A DNA stretch of 64,000 bases from Sphingomonas paucimobilis NBRC 13935 (GCF_000739895.2 NZ_BBJS01000001.1:33084-97083), one strand, 5' to 3'; shown: positions 21,581 to 30,285, counted from the first letter of the stretch. Notes: generated by a model not told the origin, from the letters alone. Made by a program: numbers and translations.

Positions 21581-21889
21581 TCAAGCCTTGGCCAGCATCT
21601 TCTCCGCGCTGGTCTTCACGAATTCGCTGATCGGCCCGGCCATCATCGACAGCATCATGGGGATCGCCACCGTGCCGGTGATCGCCCGGTCGGCGATGTT
21701 CATGTCGGCCTTCACCGTCTGCCCCATGGCGATGATGGTCAGCATTAGCCGGTCGTCGGCGGGCCATTCGGACTGGACCTGCCCGCCACCCGGAATATGC
21801 GCTTCCAGCTTGGGCAGGCCCTGTTCGATCCGGCGGCGCGCTTCGGCCTGACCCAGTTCGTGAGGGATGTCGAAATCGACCGATGCCAT
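21581..21889 (-). CDS. Polyhydroxyalkanoic acid system family protein
   Basis: 102-aa protein starting MASVDFDIPHELGQAEARRRIEQ, the hallmark N-terminus of the PHA-granule-region (PHA_gran_rgn) family. The C-terminal GPISEFVKTSAEKMLA also fits. Function in the family is not settled; members lie near PHA or phasin genes, but none is seen here. The open frame continues upstream into the tRNA-Gly gene, so the ATG at 21889 is the only sensible start. tRNA-Gly and tRNA-Tyr lie upstream on the same strand. Confidence 0.82.
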   Translation of the reverse strand: MASVDFDIPHELGQAEARRRIEQGLPKLEAHIPGGGQVQSEWPADDRLMLTIIAMGQTVKADMNIADRAITGTVAIPMMLSMMAGPISEFVKTSAEKMLAKA

Positions 21890-22006
21890 GGGTAAAATCT
21901 TTCTCGTCCGTATCAGGGCGAGGCGGCAGTGGCGGGAATTGCCTTGTTGGTCAAGCACTCGCCATGCTGGGAATGCGCCCGCATCGTCGATAAGGATCGG
22001 AAGGGA

Positions 22007-22080
22007 TGGAGCGGGTAACGGGAATCGAACCCGTGTATTCAGCTTGGAAGGCTGCTGCACTACCATTGTGCTATACCCGC
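22007..22080 (-). tRNA. tRNA-Gly (anticodon UCC)
   Basis: 74 nt. Acceptor stem GCGGGTA/TACCCGC, D-arm GCACAATGGTAGTGC, anticodon arm CAGCC-TTCCAAG-CTG with UCC, T-arm ACGGGTTCGATTCCCGT, and an encoded 3' CCA after discriminator U. Confidence 0.96.
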
Positions 22081-22122
22081 TCATATCCAGCGCCGTGATC
22101 GACCCTAGCCGATAGGCGGGGA

Positions 22123-22208
22123 TGGTGGAAGGGACTGGATTCGAACCAGTGTACGCTCACGCGGGCAGATTTACAGTCTGCTGCCTTTAACCACTCGGCC
22201 ACCCTTCC
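22123..22208 (-). tRNA. tRNA-Tyr (anticodon GUA)
   Basis: 86 nt class II tRNA. Acceptor GGAAGGG/CCCTTCC, anticodon loop ACTGTAAAT with GUA, a long variable arm (CCCGCGTGAGCG), T-loop GGTTCGAATCC and an encoded CCA. 42 bp upstream of tRNA-Gly, probably one transcript. Confidence 0.96.
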
Positions 22209-22378
22209 GGGGTGTCGCTCCACCGGAGCGAGGCGGGCCCAATGCCGAAGCTCGCCGCGCCTGTCAACGCCGTTTTGTACGTTTTCTGCGGATTGCGGTT
22301 GATCCGGTTGCTTGCATGTCCAGCGATCGGGACATAGCCTCTGACCCATAACGGAATGTTTCGGGGGTTTCCTGTCCT

Positions 22379-23989
22379 ATGCGCCCATATTTGCTCGCCG
22401 CAGTCGCGGCGGTCGCCCTGTTGCCCGTCACCAGCGCCATTGCGCAGGATCGCGTCGCCGCCAATCGCATCATCGATGAAGGCATGAATCACAGCCAGGT
22501 GATGCAGACCGCCCAGCATCTGACCGATGTGATCGGCCCGCGCATGACCAACAGCCCCGCGATGCGCACCGCGGAAGGCTGGACCGCCGAGCAGTTCGCC
22601 AAATGGGGCCTGAAGAACGTCCATAAGGAGGGCTTTCCTTTCGGGCGCGGCTGGTCGATCGAGCGGGCGAGCGTGCGAATGGTCTCGCCCCGGCCGCTGC
22701 AACTGACCGCCATTCCGATCGCCTGGACGCCGGCGACCAACGGCGCGGTCACCGCGCCCGTGATCGTCGCGCCGATGAAGCGCGAGCGGGATTTCGACAA
22801 ATGGCGTGGGGCTTTGCGCGGCAAGATCGTGATGGTCTCGCTGCCCGGCACCGGCGACGAACCCGGCACCGCGCCCTTTCGCCGCCTGTCGGGCGAGGAC
22901 ATCGCCAAGCTCGACGTCTATGTGCAGCCCGAGCATGATCCCGAAAGCGCCGATCGCCGGCTGAAGCGGCTCGACTTCGCGCAGAAGCTCGACGCCTTTC
23001 TGAAGGCCGAGGGCGCGGTTGCTTATGTCACGCAGAGCTATCGCGACGGTAAGCTGCTCCACGGCGAAGGCTATCTGTTCGGACGCGGCGAGACGCCCGC
23101 CGTCCCCGGCATCGAACTGGCCGCCGAGGATTATCGCCGTCTCGCCCGCCTGGCGAAGACCGGTCCGGCGCCGACGATCGAGGTGCTCAGCGACGTCCGC
23201 TATGATGACAGCGACGTCAACGCCTACAACATCATCGCCGAGATCCCCGGCACCGATCCCAAGGCGGGCTATGTCATGGCCGGTGCGCATCTCGACAGTT
23301 GGGTCGCGGGCGACGGCGCGGCGGACAATGCAGCGGGCAGCGCGATGATCATGGAGGCGGCGCGCATCCTGGCTGCCACCGGCCAGCGGCCCAAGCGGAC
23401 CATCCGCTTTGCGCTTTGGTCGGGCGAGGAGCAGGGCATTCTGGGCTCCATGGCCTATGTCGAGCAGCATCTGGCGACGCGCGGGCGACCGGGCGATGCG
23501 CCGCAAACCGGGCTGAAGCGCTATTATGGCTGGACCAATCGCTGGCCGATCACTCCCAAGCCGGGCTATGGCGACCTCGCGGCGTATTTCAACATCGACA
23601 ATGGCTCGGGCAAATTGCGCGGGCTCTATGCCGAGAACAACCCGGCGGCGGTGCCGATGCTGAAGGAATGGCTGTCACCCTATGCGTCGCTGGGCGCGGG
23701 CAATGTCGTGCAGCGCACCACCGGCGGCACCGACCATGTCTTCATGCAGGCGGTCGGCGTGCAGGGGTTCCAGTTCATCCAGGACCCGCTGGACTATGGC
23801 AGCCGCATCCATCACAGCTCGGCCGATACCTTCGATCATTTGAAGGGCGACGACATGCGCCAGGCCTCGGTCGTGCTCGCGGGGGTCTTGCTCGCGGCGG
23901 CGAATGCGGACAAGGCATTGCCGCGTCCGCCGGTGCCGACCCAACCGGCACCGACCAACCCCTTTGCATATACGGATACCGACGACTGA
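22379..23989 (+). CDS. M28-family zinc metallopeptidase, secreted
   Basis: 536 aa with a Sec signal peptide (cleavage after AIAQ near 23). A PA-like insert (about 100-240) precedes the M28 catalytic domain. Zinc ligands and catalytic acids are visible: AGAHLDSW (H and D), GAADNAAG, SGEEQGILGS (catalytic E plus zinc E), NIDNG and TDHVFM. The overall plan resembles plasma glutamate carboxypeptidase / carboxypeptidase Q. Periplasmic peptide turnover is likely. Its stop overlaps the next start (TGATG). Confidence 0.88.
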   Translation: MRPYLLAAVAAVALLPVTSAIAQDRVAANRIIDEGMNHSQVMQTAQHLTDVIGPRMTNSPAMRTAEGWTAEQFAKWGLKNVHKEGFPFGRGWSIERASVRMVSPRPLQLTAIPIAWTPATNGAVTAPVIVAPMKRERDFDKWRGALRGKIVMVSLPGTGDEPGTAPFRRLSGEDIAKLDVYVQPEHDPESADRRLKRLDFAQKLDAFLKAEGAVAYVTQSYRDGKLLHGEGYLFGRGETPAVPGIELAAEDYRRLARLAKTGPAPTIEVLSDVRYDDSDVNAYNIIAEIPGTDPKAGYVMAGAHLDSWVAGDGAADNAAGSAMIMEAARILAATGQRPKRTIRFALWSGEEQGILGSMAYVEQHLATRGRPGDAPQTGLKRYYGWTNRWPITPKPGYGDLAAYFNIDNGSGKLRGLYAENNPAAVPMLKEWLSPYASLGAGNVVQRTTGGTDHVFMQAVGVQGFQFIQDPLDYGSRIHHSSADTFDHLKGDDMRQASVVLAGVLLAAANADKALPRPPVPTQPAPTNPFAYTDTDD

Positions 23990-24732
23990 TGGCACGCCGA
24001 GGACATCGCCCCAGCCAGGCCTCTTCCAACCGCCCGCGCTTCTGGGGGCGGCATGCGGTGACGGCGGCACTCGCCAACCCCAACCGCACGGTGCGCAAGA
24101 TCTGGGGCACGCGCGAGGCGCTGGCCGCGCTCGACCTGCCGCCGGTCGTGCCGATCACCTATGCCGATGCGGCGGATCTGGGTCGCCTGGTGCCAGCCGA
24201 CGCGCCGCATCAGGGCTTAGTGGCCGAGGTCGATCCGCTGGAGGATATGTGGCTGGGCGACTTGCTGCACGAGGGGCAGGACGACCAGCGGCCGCTGGTG
24301 GTGCTCGACCAGGTGACCGACCCGCACAATGTCGGCGCGATCTTGCGCTCGGCCGCCGCGTTCGACGCGCTGGGCATCGTGACCCAGGACCGGCACGCGC
24401 CGCCCGAATCGGGCACGGTCGCGCGTTCGGCCAGCGGCGCGCTGGAGACGGTGCCGTGGATTCGCGTGGTGAACCTGGCCCGTGCACTGGAAGAGATTGC
24501 CGAAGCGGGCTTTTGGCGCATCGGCCTGACGGGCCATGCCAACCAGACGTTGGCCCAGGCGATGGGCACGCAGCGCATCTGCATCGTGCTGGGCGCGGAA
24601 GGCGAGGGGATGCGCCAGAATACCGAGGCGCATTGCGACGAACTCGCCAAGCTGCCGATCAGCCCGAAGGTGGAGAGTCTGAACGTCTCCAACGCGGCGG
24701 CGATCGCGCTGTACGCGGTGGCGGCGCGGTGA
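23989..24732 (+). CDS. rlmB: TrmH/SpoU-family RNA 2'-O-methyltransferase (RlmB-like)
   Basis: 247 aa, most like 23S rRNA Gm2251 methyltransferase. The N-terminal RNA-binding substrate domain (about 15-90, with FWGRHAVTAAL) precedes the SPOUT domain with the three motifs DPHNVGAILRSA, IVLGAEGEGMR and SLNVSNAAAIALY. The ATG shares one base with the upstream stop; the frame is open far upstream but only within the peptidase gene. Ends just before a strong terminator. Confidence 0.92.
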   Translation: MARRGHRPSQASSNRPRFWGRHAVTAALANPNRTVRKIWGTREALAALDLPPVVPITYADAADLGRLVPADAPHQGLVAEVDPLEDMWLGDLLHEGQDDQRPLVVLDQVTDPHNVGAILRSAAAFDALGIVTQDRHAPPESGTVARSASGALETVPWIRVVNLARALEEIAEAGFWRIGLTGHANQTLAQAMGTQRICIVLGAEGEGMRQNTEAHCDELAKLPISPKVESLNVSNAAAIALYAVAAR

Positions 24733-24738
24733 TTTATC

Positions 24739-24769
24739 GGCGGCGGGGTTGGGCCCTGCCGCCTTTTTT
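24739..24769 (+). terminator. Intrinsic terminator of rlmB
   Basis: GGCGGC / GCCGCC stem with additional inner pairing, followed directly by TTTTTT. A textbook Rho-independent terminator 6 nt past the rlmB stop. Confidence 0.85.
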
Positions 24770-25144
24770 GCGCGCAAAAGCGCGGAGGGCGCAGAGAATG
24801 TGTTCGTGGTGAGCGCCGGGCGTGCGCTTCGACTTCGCTCAGCGTGAACGGCCGTTGGTACGCGTGGCTATGATCCCTACCCTCCGTTCTGCCTGAGCGA
24901 AGTCGAAGGCCACGGGATGAAGGTTCATGCGGAGGCGCGGAGACGCGGAGGTGGCATGTCCGGCCGCAAGGCCTCTCCATCCTATCGGGCCACTGCAAAG
25001 TCTACCGGTCGCGATAGCAGGCCCCGATCGCCCCGCGCCGGGCATCTCCGCGCCTCCGCGTCTCCGCGCGAACATAATCTCTTAGTTAAGCTGGAAGGCC
25101 ACCCAACAGCGCACCACCTCTGCGCCTCCGCGCCTCTGCGCGCA
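24770..25144. repeat. Nested inverted repeats, family C
   Basis: Outer arms at about 24770-24797 (GCGCAAAAGCGCGGAGG...) and 25117-25144 (...CCTCCGCGCCTCTGCGCGC). Inner arms at about 24929-24951 (GCGGAGGCGCGGAGACGCGG) and 25046-25070 (CTCCGCGCCTCCGCGTCTCC). All are variants of one purine-rich unit in opposite orientations. Confidence 0.65.
24827..24909. repeat. Inverted intergenic repeat, family B (copy 2)
   Basis: Left arm CTTCGACTTCGCTCAGCG, then TGAACGG; right arm CCGTTCT...CTGAGCGAAGTCGAAG. Arms complementary over about 16 bp plus the CCGTT/AACGG ends, separated by about 40 nt. Same unit as 19866-19955. Confidence 0.72.
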
Positions 25145-25171
25145 AAAAAAAGGCGGAGCCGAAACCCCGCC
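25144..25171 (-). terminator. Intrinsic terminator of the ferredoxin gene
   Basis: In the minus direction GGCGG...CCGCC stem (with inner pairs around TTTCG) followed by eight T residues. Faces the rlmB terminator across the repeats. Confidence 0.82.
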
Positions 25172-25197
25172 CTCCGACGTTCAGACCAAATGCCCGA

Positions 25198-25515
25198 TCA
25201 ATCCTCCGCCGCGATCCGCACCCGCAGCCCGTCCTGCGCCGCGCCGAACGGCAGCTGGCACGACAGGCGCGAGGTCGCATCGCGGTCGCTGGTCGAATCG
25301 AGCAGGTCGTCCTCGTCCGGGCCGATCGCGGGCAGCGTACCGGCGAATTCCGGATCGACATGCACATGGCACGTCGCGCAGGAGCAGCACCCCCCGCACA
25401 GCGCCAGCAATTCGTCGACACCGGCGTCGCGGATCACTTCCATCACCGACAGACCGGCCTCGCCGTCGATTTCGCGTTCTTCCCCGTCGCGGGTCACGAC
25501 GATAAGCTTGGGCAT
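25198..25515 (-). CDS. Adrenodoxin-type [2Fe-2S] ferredoxin
   Basis: 105-aa electron carrier. An ATG two codons upstream (25521) sits only one base from the Shine-Dalgarno AAGGAG, whereas the ATG at 25515 has 7-nt spacing, so MPKLIVV is chosen. Cluster ligands C40, C46, C49 and C86 fit the C-x5-C-x2-C...C pattern of vertebrate-type ferredoxins, with the acidic partner-binding patch DEDDLLD after them. Possible partners are a class I P450 or Fe-S assembly; the self-sufficient P450 in this window does not need it. Confidence 0.92.
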   Translation of the reverse strand: MPKLIVVTRDGEEREIDGEAGLSVMEVIRDAGVDELLALCGGCCSCATCHVHVDPEFAGTLPAIGPDEDDLLDSTSDRDATSRLSCQLPFGAAQDGLRVRIAAED

Positions 25516-25572
25516 GTCCATTCTCCTTGTTGGCGGCGGCTCTGCCGGGCCTGAACGCGCGGATCAAGCATC

Positions 25573-26202
25573 ATGGGGCTGAGTGCCGAACAGATTCGCG
25601 AAAGCATGGATGCGCTCGCCGCCGCCTCGCCCGATATCGCGGCCGCGTTGGGCCGGATCGGCTATCCCGAGCCGCGCATTCGCGAACGCGGCTATGCCAC
25701 GCTGGTCCGAACCATCTTGGGCCAGCAGGTCTCGGTCGCCTCGGCCAATGCGCATTGGCGACGGCTGAACGAATTGCTGGGCGATGCGACCGATCCGACC
25801 CGGATGCACGGCGTCACCGACGAGGAACTGCGAAGTGCCGGCATTTCCCGGCAAAAGGCCGGCTATCTGCGCAGCCTGGCCGAAGAGGTGACCAGCGGGC
25901 GCCTGAATCTGGCAGACCTGCCGGCCGATGACGAGGAAGCGATTGCGCAACTTGTGGCGGTCAAGGGAATCGGCCGCTGGTCGGCGGAGGTGTATCTGCT
26001 CTTTGCCGAGGGGCGGACGGACATCTGGCCGGCTGGCGACCTGGCGGTGCAGATCGAGATGGTGCGTATCCTGGGGCATGACGCACGCCCCTCGGAGAAG
26101 CTGGTCCGCGAACTGGCCGAAGCCTTTCGCCCGCATCGCAGCGCGCTCGCCATCTTCACCTGGCATCATTACGGGGCGGGAGCCGACGCCGCGCCGGTGT
26201 GA
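25573..26202 (+). CDS. DNA-3-methyladenine glycosylase (AlkA-like, HhH-GPD)
   Basis: Base-excision repair glycosylase removing alkylated purines. 209 aa, the short form lacking the N-terminal AlkA/OGG domain. Core motifs are TILGQQVSVASA (47-58), the helix-hairpin-helix VKGIGRWSAEVYLLF (130-144) and catalytic D156 in PAGDLAVQ. No cysteine cluster, which separates it from Nth/MutY. Shares its upstream region with the divergent ferredoxin gene. Confidence 0.9.
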   Translation: MGLSAEQIRESMDALAAASPDIAAALGRIGYPEPRIRERGYATLVRTILGQQVSVASANAHWRRLNELLGDATDPTRMHGVTDEELRSAGISRQKAGYLRSLAEEVTSGRLNLADLPADDEEAIAQLVAVKGIGRWSAEVYLLFAEGRTDIWPAGDLAVQIEMVRILGHDARPSEKLVRELAEAFRPHRSALAIFTWHHYGAGADAAPV

Positions 26203-26205
26203 AGG

Positions 26206-26421
26206 CTATCGGCGATCGGGCTTGGGCAAATGGCGGGTCGACACGCCGACCAGCACCGCCGTCGAAAGCAGGATCGACGACACCAGCCCGCCAATGGCCA
26301 GCAACCCGCCGCTGGTCAGTTCGATTTTCACCCCAATTTGGATTTTGCGCCCGGCGGCGATCCGCAGCACGGCGCGCTGCCGGGACGTCCTGGGGCCAAG
26401 TGCATTGTCGAGCTTTGCCAT
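26206..26421 (-). CDS. Small membrane protein, unknown function (71 aa)
   Basis: ATG with GAGG 5 nt upstream. A basic N-terminal half (about 1-34) is followed by one hydrophobic helix (about 38-60, GGLLAIGGLVSSILLSTAVLVG) and a short basic tail ending RHLPKPDRR, so probably a single-pass inner-membrane protein. Convergent with, and 3 bp from, the glycosylase stop. Not recognised. Confidence 0.6.
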   Translation of the reverse strand: MAKLDNALGPRTSRQRAVLRIAAGRKIQIGVKIELTSGGLLAIGGLVSSILLSTAVLVGVSTRHLPKPDRR

Positions 26422-26568
26422 AGCGCCTCAACGTGGCGCCGGGGCATGCGGTTCAAATGGGCCTGACGAAAGGGCCAAGGATGCGCCGGCGATGATCCGA
26501 GCGGGGCGGGATGATTGTCGGAACACGGGCACTGGCATCCCCGCGCCCGCGCCCTTAAGTCCTGTCGC

Positions 26569-27915
26569 ATGTTGACTCCCGAACAGGCCCGCGATCGGGC
26601 CGCCGATATTGTCGCCCGCGCTCGTGCTGCTGGAGCCGATGCCGCCGACGCCGTTTTCGCCGCCGATGCCGCGCTCGAAGTCTCTGTCCGGCTGGGGCAG
26701 TTGGAGGATGTCGGCCGGTCGGAAAGCGAGGAACTGGGGCTGCGTGTCTTTGTCGGACGGCGCTCGGCCAGTGTCTCGACCTCGGACCTGTCGGGCGATG
26801 CGATGGACCGCGCGGTAGAGCGCGCCGTCGCGATGGCGCGCGAGGCGCCCGAGGATCAATGGGCCGGGCTCGCGCCCGAAGAACGGCTGATGCATGGCCA
26901 GCCACCGATGCTCGATCTGGACGATGGCGGCGAGGTCGCGCCCGAGGCATTGCGAGCCGCCGCGCTGGAGGCGGAGGATGCCGCGCGCGCGGTGGCCGGC
27001 GTCACCAATTCGGAAGGCGCCGGTGCCTCCGCCTCCCGCGTGGTCTCCGCGCTGGCGACCAGCCATGGCTTTGCCGCCGGCTACGCCGCGACCGGCTATG
27101 GCCTTTCGGCGAGCGTGGTGGCGGGCGAGGGCGCGGGCATGCAGCGCGACTATGCCCATCACGGCGCGCGCCTCCGCCGTCTGCTGGAAAGCGCCGAGGC
27201 GATCGGCCAGCGTGCCGGCGAGCGGGCGGTGGCGCGGCTCCATCCCGGCCGGCTGGCGAGCGGGGCCATGCCGGTGGTCTTCGATCCACGTGTCGGTTCG
27301 TCGCTGGTCGGGCATCTGGTTTCCGCCATCGCCGGCAGCGCGATCGCACGGCGGACCAGCTTCATGCTCGACGGCCTGGGCGAGCGAGTGATGGCCGAGG
27401 GCATCCGCATCGAGGATGATCCCCACCGCCCGCACGGGCTTCGCTCACGGCCCTTCGACGGCGAGGGGCTGGCGGTGTCGCCGACCGCGATCGTCGAGGA
27501 CGGGGTGCTGGAGACCTGGCTGCTCGATTCCGCGTCGGCCCGGCAATTGGGGCTGGAACCGACCGGCCATGCCGCGCGCGGCACGGCGGGCGCGCCGGGC
27601 GTATCGACCAGCAATTTGTTCATGGCGGCCGGCCGCGTGCCCGTCGACACGCTGATCGCCGACATTGCCGACGGCGTCTATGTGACCGAACTGATCGGCA
27701 GCGGCGTCAATCCGGTGACCGGCGACTATAGCCGGGGCGCGGCGGGCTTCCGCATTGTCAGCGGACGGATCGCCGGGCCGGTTGCGGAGTTCACCATAGC
27801 GGGCAATTTGAAGGATATGTACCGCGCGATGACGCCGGCCAATGATCTGGAATTCCGCTATGGCGTCAATGTGCCGACGCTGCGCGTCGACGGCATGACG
27901 GTCGCGAGTGGCTGA
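26569..27915 (+). CDS. pmbA: TldD/PmbA-family metalloprotease
   Basis: 448 aa. PmbA/TldE acts with TldD to degrade or mature modified peptides (microcin B17, CcdA). PmbA-type subunits lack the HExxxH of TldD, and none is visible here. Conserved features include SESEELGLRVFVG near 60, the central GxxR/HHGAR stretch, the GRLASGAMPVVFDP region and the C-terminal LIGSGVNPVTGDYSRGAAGF and NLKDM blocks. Starts at an internal ATG (MLTPEQARDRA); an in-frame start 18 codons upstream has no homologous residues. Overlaps the next gene by 8 nt. Confidence 0.9.
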   Translation: MLTPEQARDRAADIVARARAAGADAADAVFAADAALEVSVRLGQLEDVGRSESEELGLRVFVGRRSASVSTSDLSGDAMDRAVERAVAMAREAPEDQWAGLAPEERLMHGQPPMLDLDDGGEVAPEALRAAALEAEDAARAVAGVTNSEGAGASASRVVSALATSHGFAAGYAATGYGLSASVVAGEGAGMQRDYAHHGARLRRLLESAEAIGQRAGERAVARLHPGRLASGAMPVVFDPRVGSSLVGHLVSAIAGSAIARRTSFMLDGLGERVMAEGIRIEDDPHRPHGLRSRPFDGEGLAVSPTAIVEDGVLETWLLDSASARQLGLEPTGHAARGTAGAPGVSTSNLFMAAGRVPVDTLIADIADGVYVTELIGSGVNPVTGDYSRGAAGFRIVSGRIAGPVAEFTIAGNLKDMYRAMTPANDLEFRYGVNVPTLRVDGMTVASG

Positions 27916-28711
27916 TCTGGTCCCGGCCCCTGATCTGGTTCCGGGGGTGGTCGCGGCGGCGCGCGAGGCGGCGGCGATGGCGCTTTCCCGCTGGCGCACC
28001 GATTTCCGCCAATGGGAAAAGGTGCCTGGCAGTCCGGTATGCGAGGTCGATCTGGACGTCGACCGGATGCTGCATGCCCGGCTGACGGCGCTGATCCCCG
28101 ATGCCGGCTGGCTGTCGGAGGAGACGGCGGACAAGCCCGATCGTCTGGCTGCGCGCCGCGTCTGGGTCGTCGATCCGATCGACGGGACGCGCGACTATAT
28201 TCGCGGGCGAGAGGGCTGGGCGGTGTCGGTCGCGCTGGTCGAGGACGGGCGGCCGGTCATCGGCGTGCTTGCCGCGCCGGCGCGGGGCGAATTGTGGCTG
28301 GCCCGTGCCGGCGGTGGGGCGACCCGCAACGGGCGGACGTTGTGCGCGGGCTATCGCCGCGAGATGCCGGGCGCGCGCGTGCCGGTTGATGCGCTACCCA
28401 AGGCGGACCGCGATCTGGTCGCGGTGTTCAAGCCCAATTCGATCGCGCTGCGCATCGCCATGGTCGCTTCGGACGAGGCGGATCTGGTCGCCACCCTGCG
28501 CTGGGGCAATGAATGGGACATTGCCGCTGCCGCGCTGATCGCGTCGGAAGCGGGGGCGGGGGTGGCCGATGCACTGGGCCAGCCGCTTCTGTTCAACAAG
28601 CCCGATCCGCGCGCCTTCGGCGTGCTGGTGACGGCGCAGGGGCTTCAAGGGCCGGCGGTCGAGCGGCTCGGGCCCCGCGCACGCGAAGTGATCGTGCCGG
28701 TCAGCGGCTGA
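27908..28711 (+). CDS. Inositol monophosphatase-family enzyme (CysQ/HisN-like)
   Basis: 267 aa with the Mg/Li-dependent FIG phosphatase fold. Metal ligands are visible: E71/E72 in SEETADK, D89-PID92-GT in WVVDPIDGTRDYI and the C-terminal WDIAAAALIASEAG. The closest roles are 3'(2'),5'-bisphosphate nucleotidase (CysQ) or histidinol-phosphatase (HisN); sequence alone does not decide. GTG start inside the end of pmbA, so translation is coupled. Converges with cobB, overlapping it by 11 bp. Confidence 0.85.
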   Translation: MADLVPAPDLVPGVVAAAREAAAMALSRWRTDFRQWEKVPGSPVCEVDLDVDRMLHARLTALIPDAGWLSEETADKPDRLAARRVWVVDPIDGTRDYIRGREGWAVSVALVEDGRPVIGVLAAPARGELWLARAGGGATRNGRTLCAGYRREMPGARVPVDALPKADRDLVAVFKPNSIALRIAMVASDEADLVATLRWGNEWDIAAAALIASEAGAGVADALGQPLLFNKPDPRAFGVLVTAQGLQGPAVERLGPRAREVIVPVSG

Positions 28712-29402
28712 GCATTTCATCCACCCATTGCGGGACCAGCGTCGCGGCAGGGCCCAGCCGGCTTTCGTCGAACCAGCCGCTGCCCTCCGACCGATCGAGA
28801 TTGAGCTCCAGCGTCGCCGCGCCGTAAGCATTGGCCAGGCGCACGAACCCCGCCGCCGGATAGACCGCGCCCGAGGTGCCGATCGACACGAACAGATCGG
28901 CTTGAGTCAGTGCCGCCTCGATCCGCTCCATATGATAGGGAATCTCGCCGAAGAAGACGATGTCGGGCCTGAGCGCGGGCGCGGCGCAGGCGGGGCATGG
29001 CGTGCCCGGCGGCAGCGCATCGGCCCAGCCGAACCGTTCTCCACAGGCCGCACACAAGGCCTGCTTCAACGCGCCATGCATATGCAGCATCCGCCGGGTC
29101 CCGGCCCGCTCATGCAGATCGTCGACATTCTGCGTGACGATCAGCAAGTCGCCGGTCCATTCCCGATCCAGCCGCGCCAGAGCCTCATGCGCAGGATTGG
29201 GCCGAACCGTCTCCAGCGCCGCGCGGCGCAGGTCGTAAAAGCGGTGGACGAGTTCCGGGTTGGCGGCCAGCGCCTCGGGTGTGCAGACATCTTCGACCCG
29301 ATGCCCTTCCCATAGCCCGCCCGGACCGCGAAAAGTGGCGATGCCGGACTCGGCGGAGATGCCGGCGCCGGTGAGGATCACGATGTTGGCGATGCGGTTC
29401 AT
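28701..29402 (-). CDS. cobB: NAD-dependent protein deacylase (sirtuin)
   Basis: Removes acyl groups from lysines using NAD+. 233 aa. NAD loop TGAGISAESGIATFRG (11-26), QNVDDLH (91-97), catalytic H109 in HMHGAL, zinc cysteines C117, C120, C136 and C139, and IGTSGAVYPA. Residues Y56 and R59 (FYDLRR) match the Y-x2-R pair that recognises succinyl/malonyl groups in SIRT5 and E. coli CobB, so desuccinylase activity is likely in addition to deacetylation (inference from family knowledge). Confidence 0.93.
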   Translation of the reverse strand: MNRIANIVILTGAGISAESGIATFRGPGGLWEGHRVEDVCTPEALAANPELVHRFYDLRRAALETVRPNPAHEALARLDREWTGDLLIVTQNVDDLHERAGTRRMLHMHGALKQALCAACGERFGWADALPPGTPCPACAAPALRPDIVFFGEIPYHMERIEAALTQADLFVSIGTSGAVYPAAGFVRLANAYGAATLELNLDRSEGSGWFDESRLGPAATLVPQWVDEMLSR

Positions 29403-29508
29403 GCTGCGCTCTTACCCGTCCATGCGTTGCAAAGCATCGCCGATCGTCGAGCCGGACCGATGGGCAATCGGTTTCCCCGGCCATCAACCTGTGTCAAGGA
29501 GCGCTCCC

Positions 29509-29550
29509 ATGACCATGTCTTCACCTTTCAATCGGCAGGAGCAGCTATGA
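29509..29550 (+). CDS. 13-codon upstream ORF of dapB (candidate leader peptide)
   Basis: ATG preceded by AAGGAG at 7 nt. Encodes MTMSSPFNRQEQL and stops in TGA that overlaps the dapB ATG. The Shine-Dalgarno lies inside a perfect palindrome GGAGCGCTCC. No run of a regulatory amino acid (such as Lys) is seen, so coupling rather than classic attenuation is the likely role, if any. Confidence 0.35.
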   Translation: MTMSSPFNRQEQL

Positions 29551-30275
29551 CCGCGATCGGCATTTACGGCAGTGCAGGACGCATGGGCCGCGCCATCGCC
29601 CAGTTGATCGAGGATGAGGGCGCGACGCTGGCAGGTGGCTGCGATTCGCATGACGATCCGACGGTTCTGGCCAAGAATGCCGATGTGCTGGTCGATTTCT
29701 CGATCGCGGGCGCGCTCGATGCGCATCTGGCGGCGGCGCGGGCGGCGGGGACGCCGATCGTGATCGGTACCACCGGCCTGTCGCCCGTGCAGCATGCCGC
29801 GATCGATGCCGCCGCCGCCGACATTGCCGTGCTTCAGACCGGCAATACCTCGCTCGGTATCACGCTGCTCGCCAATCTGGTGCGCGAGGCGGCGGCGCGG
29901 CTCGGCACCGACTGGGATATCGAGATCACCGAGATGCACCACCGGCACAAGGTCGATGCGCCCTCGGGCACCGCGCTACTGCTGGGCGAGGCGGCGGCGG
30001 CGGGGCGGGGGCATAGCCTGTCCGACCTGCGGGTCGATGGTCGCGCCGGGCTGGTCGGCGCACGTACCGAGGGGACGATCGGCATGGCGGCGCTGCGTGG
30101 CGGATCGGTGATCGGCGATCATGAGGTGATCTTTGCGGCCGAGGGCGAGCGGCTGACGCTCGGCCATTTCGCGCAGGACCGCAGCATTTTCGCACGCGGC
30201 GCCGTGCGGGCGGCGCTGTGGCTGGCCGGGCAAGCACCGGGCCGCTACCGCATGGGCGACGTGCTGGGGCTCTGA
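29547..30275 (+). CDS. dapB: 4-hydroxy-tetrahydrodipicolinate reductase
   Basis: Second dedicated step of diaminopimelate/lysine synthesis. 242 aa. NAD(P) loop GSAGRMG (8-14); substrate site with H131, H132 and K135 in HHRHKVDAPSGTA; C-terminal FAARGAVRAALWL-like helix. ATG at 29547 has AGGAG 6 nt upstream and is the family start; the frame is open further 5' but without homology. A 13-codon ORF overlaps this start. nth follows after 10 nt, probably in the same operon. Confidence 0.95.
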   Translation: MTAIGIYGSAGRMGRAIAQLIEDEGATLAGGCDSHDDPTVLAKNADVLVDFSIAGALDAHLAAARAAGTPIVIGTTGLSPVQHAAIDAAAADIAVLQTGNTSLGITLLANLVREAAARLGTDWDIEITEMHHRHKVDAPSGTALLLGEAAAAGRGHSLSDLRVDGRAGLVGARTEGTIGMAALRGGSVIGDHEVIFAAEGERLTLGHFAQDRSIFARGAVRAALWLAGQAPGRYRMGDVLGL

Positions 30276-30285
30276 GGAACGCGCG

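Larger units (their letters stand above)
24733..25197. other. 465-bp intergenic stretch between convergent genes: terminators and nested repeats
   Basis: No gene is supported. It contains the rlmB terminator, the fdx terminator, one pair of family-B arms and two pairs of family-C arms nested around each other. ORFs here are made of repeat sequence and lack ribosome-binding sites. Confidence 0.8.
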
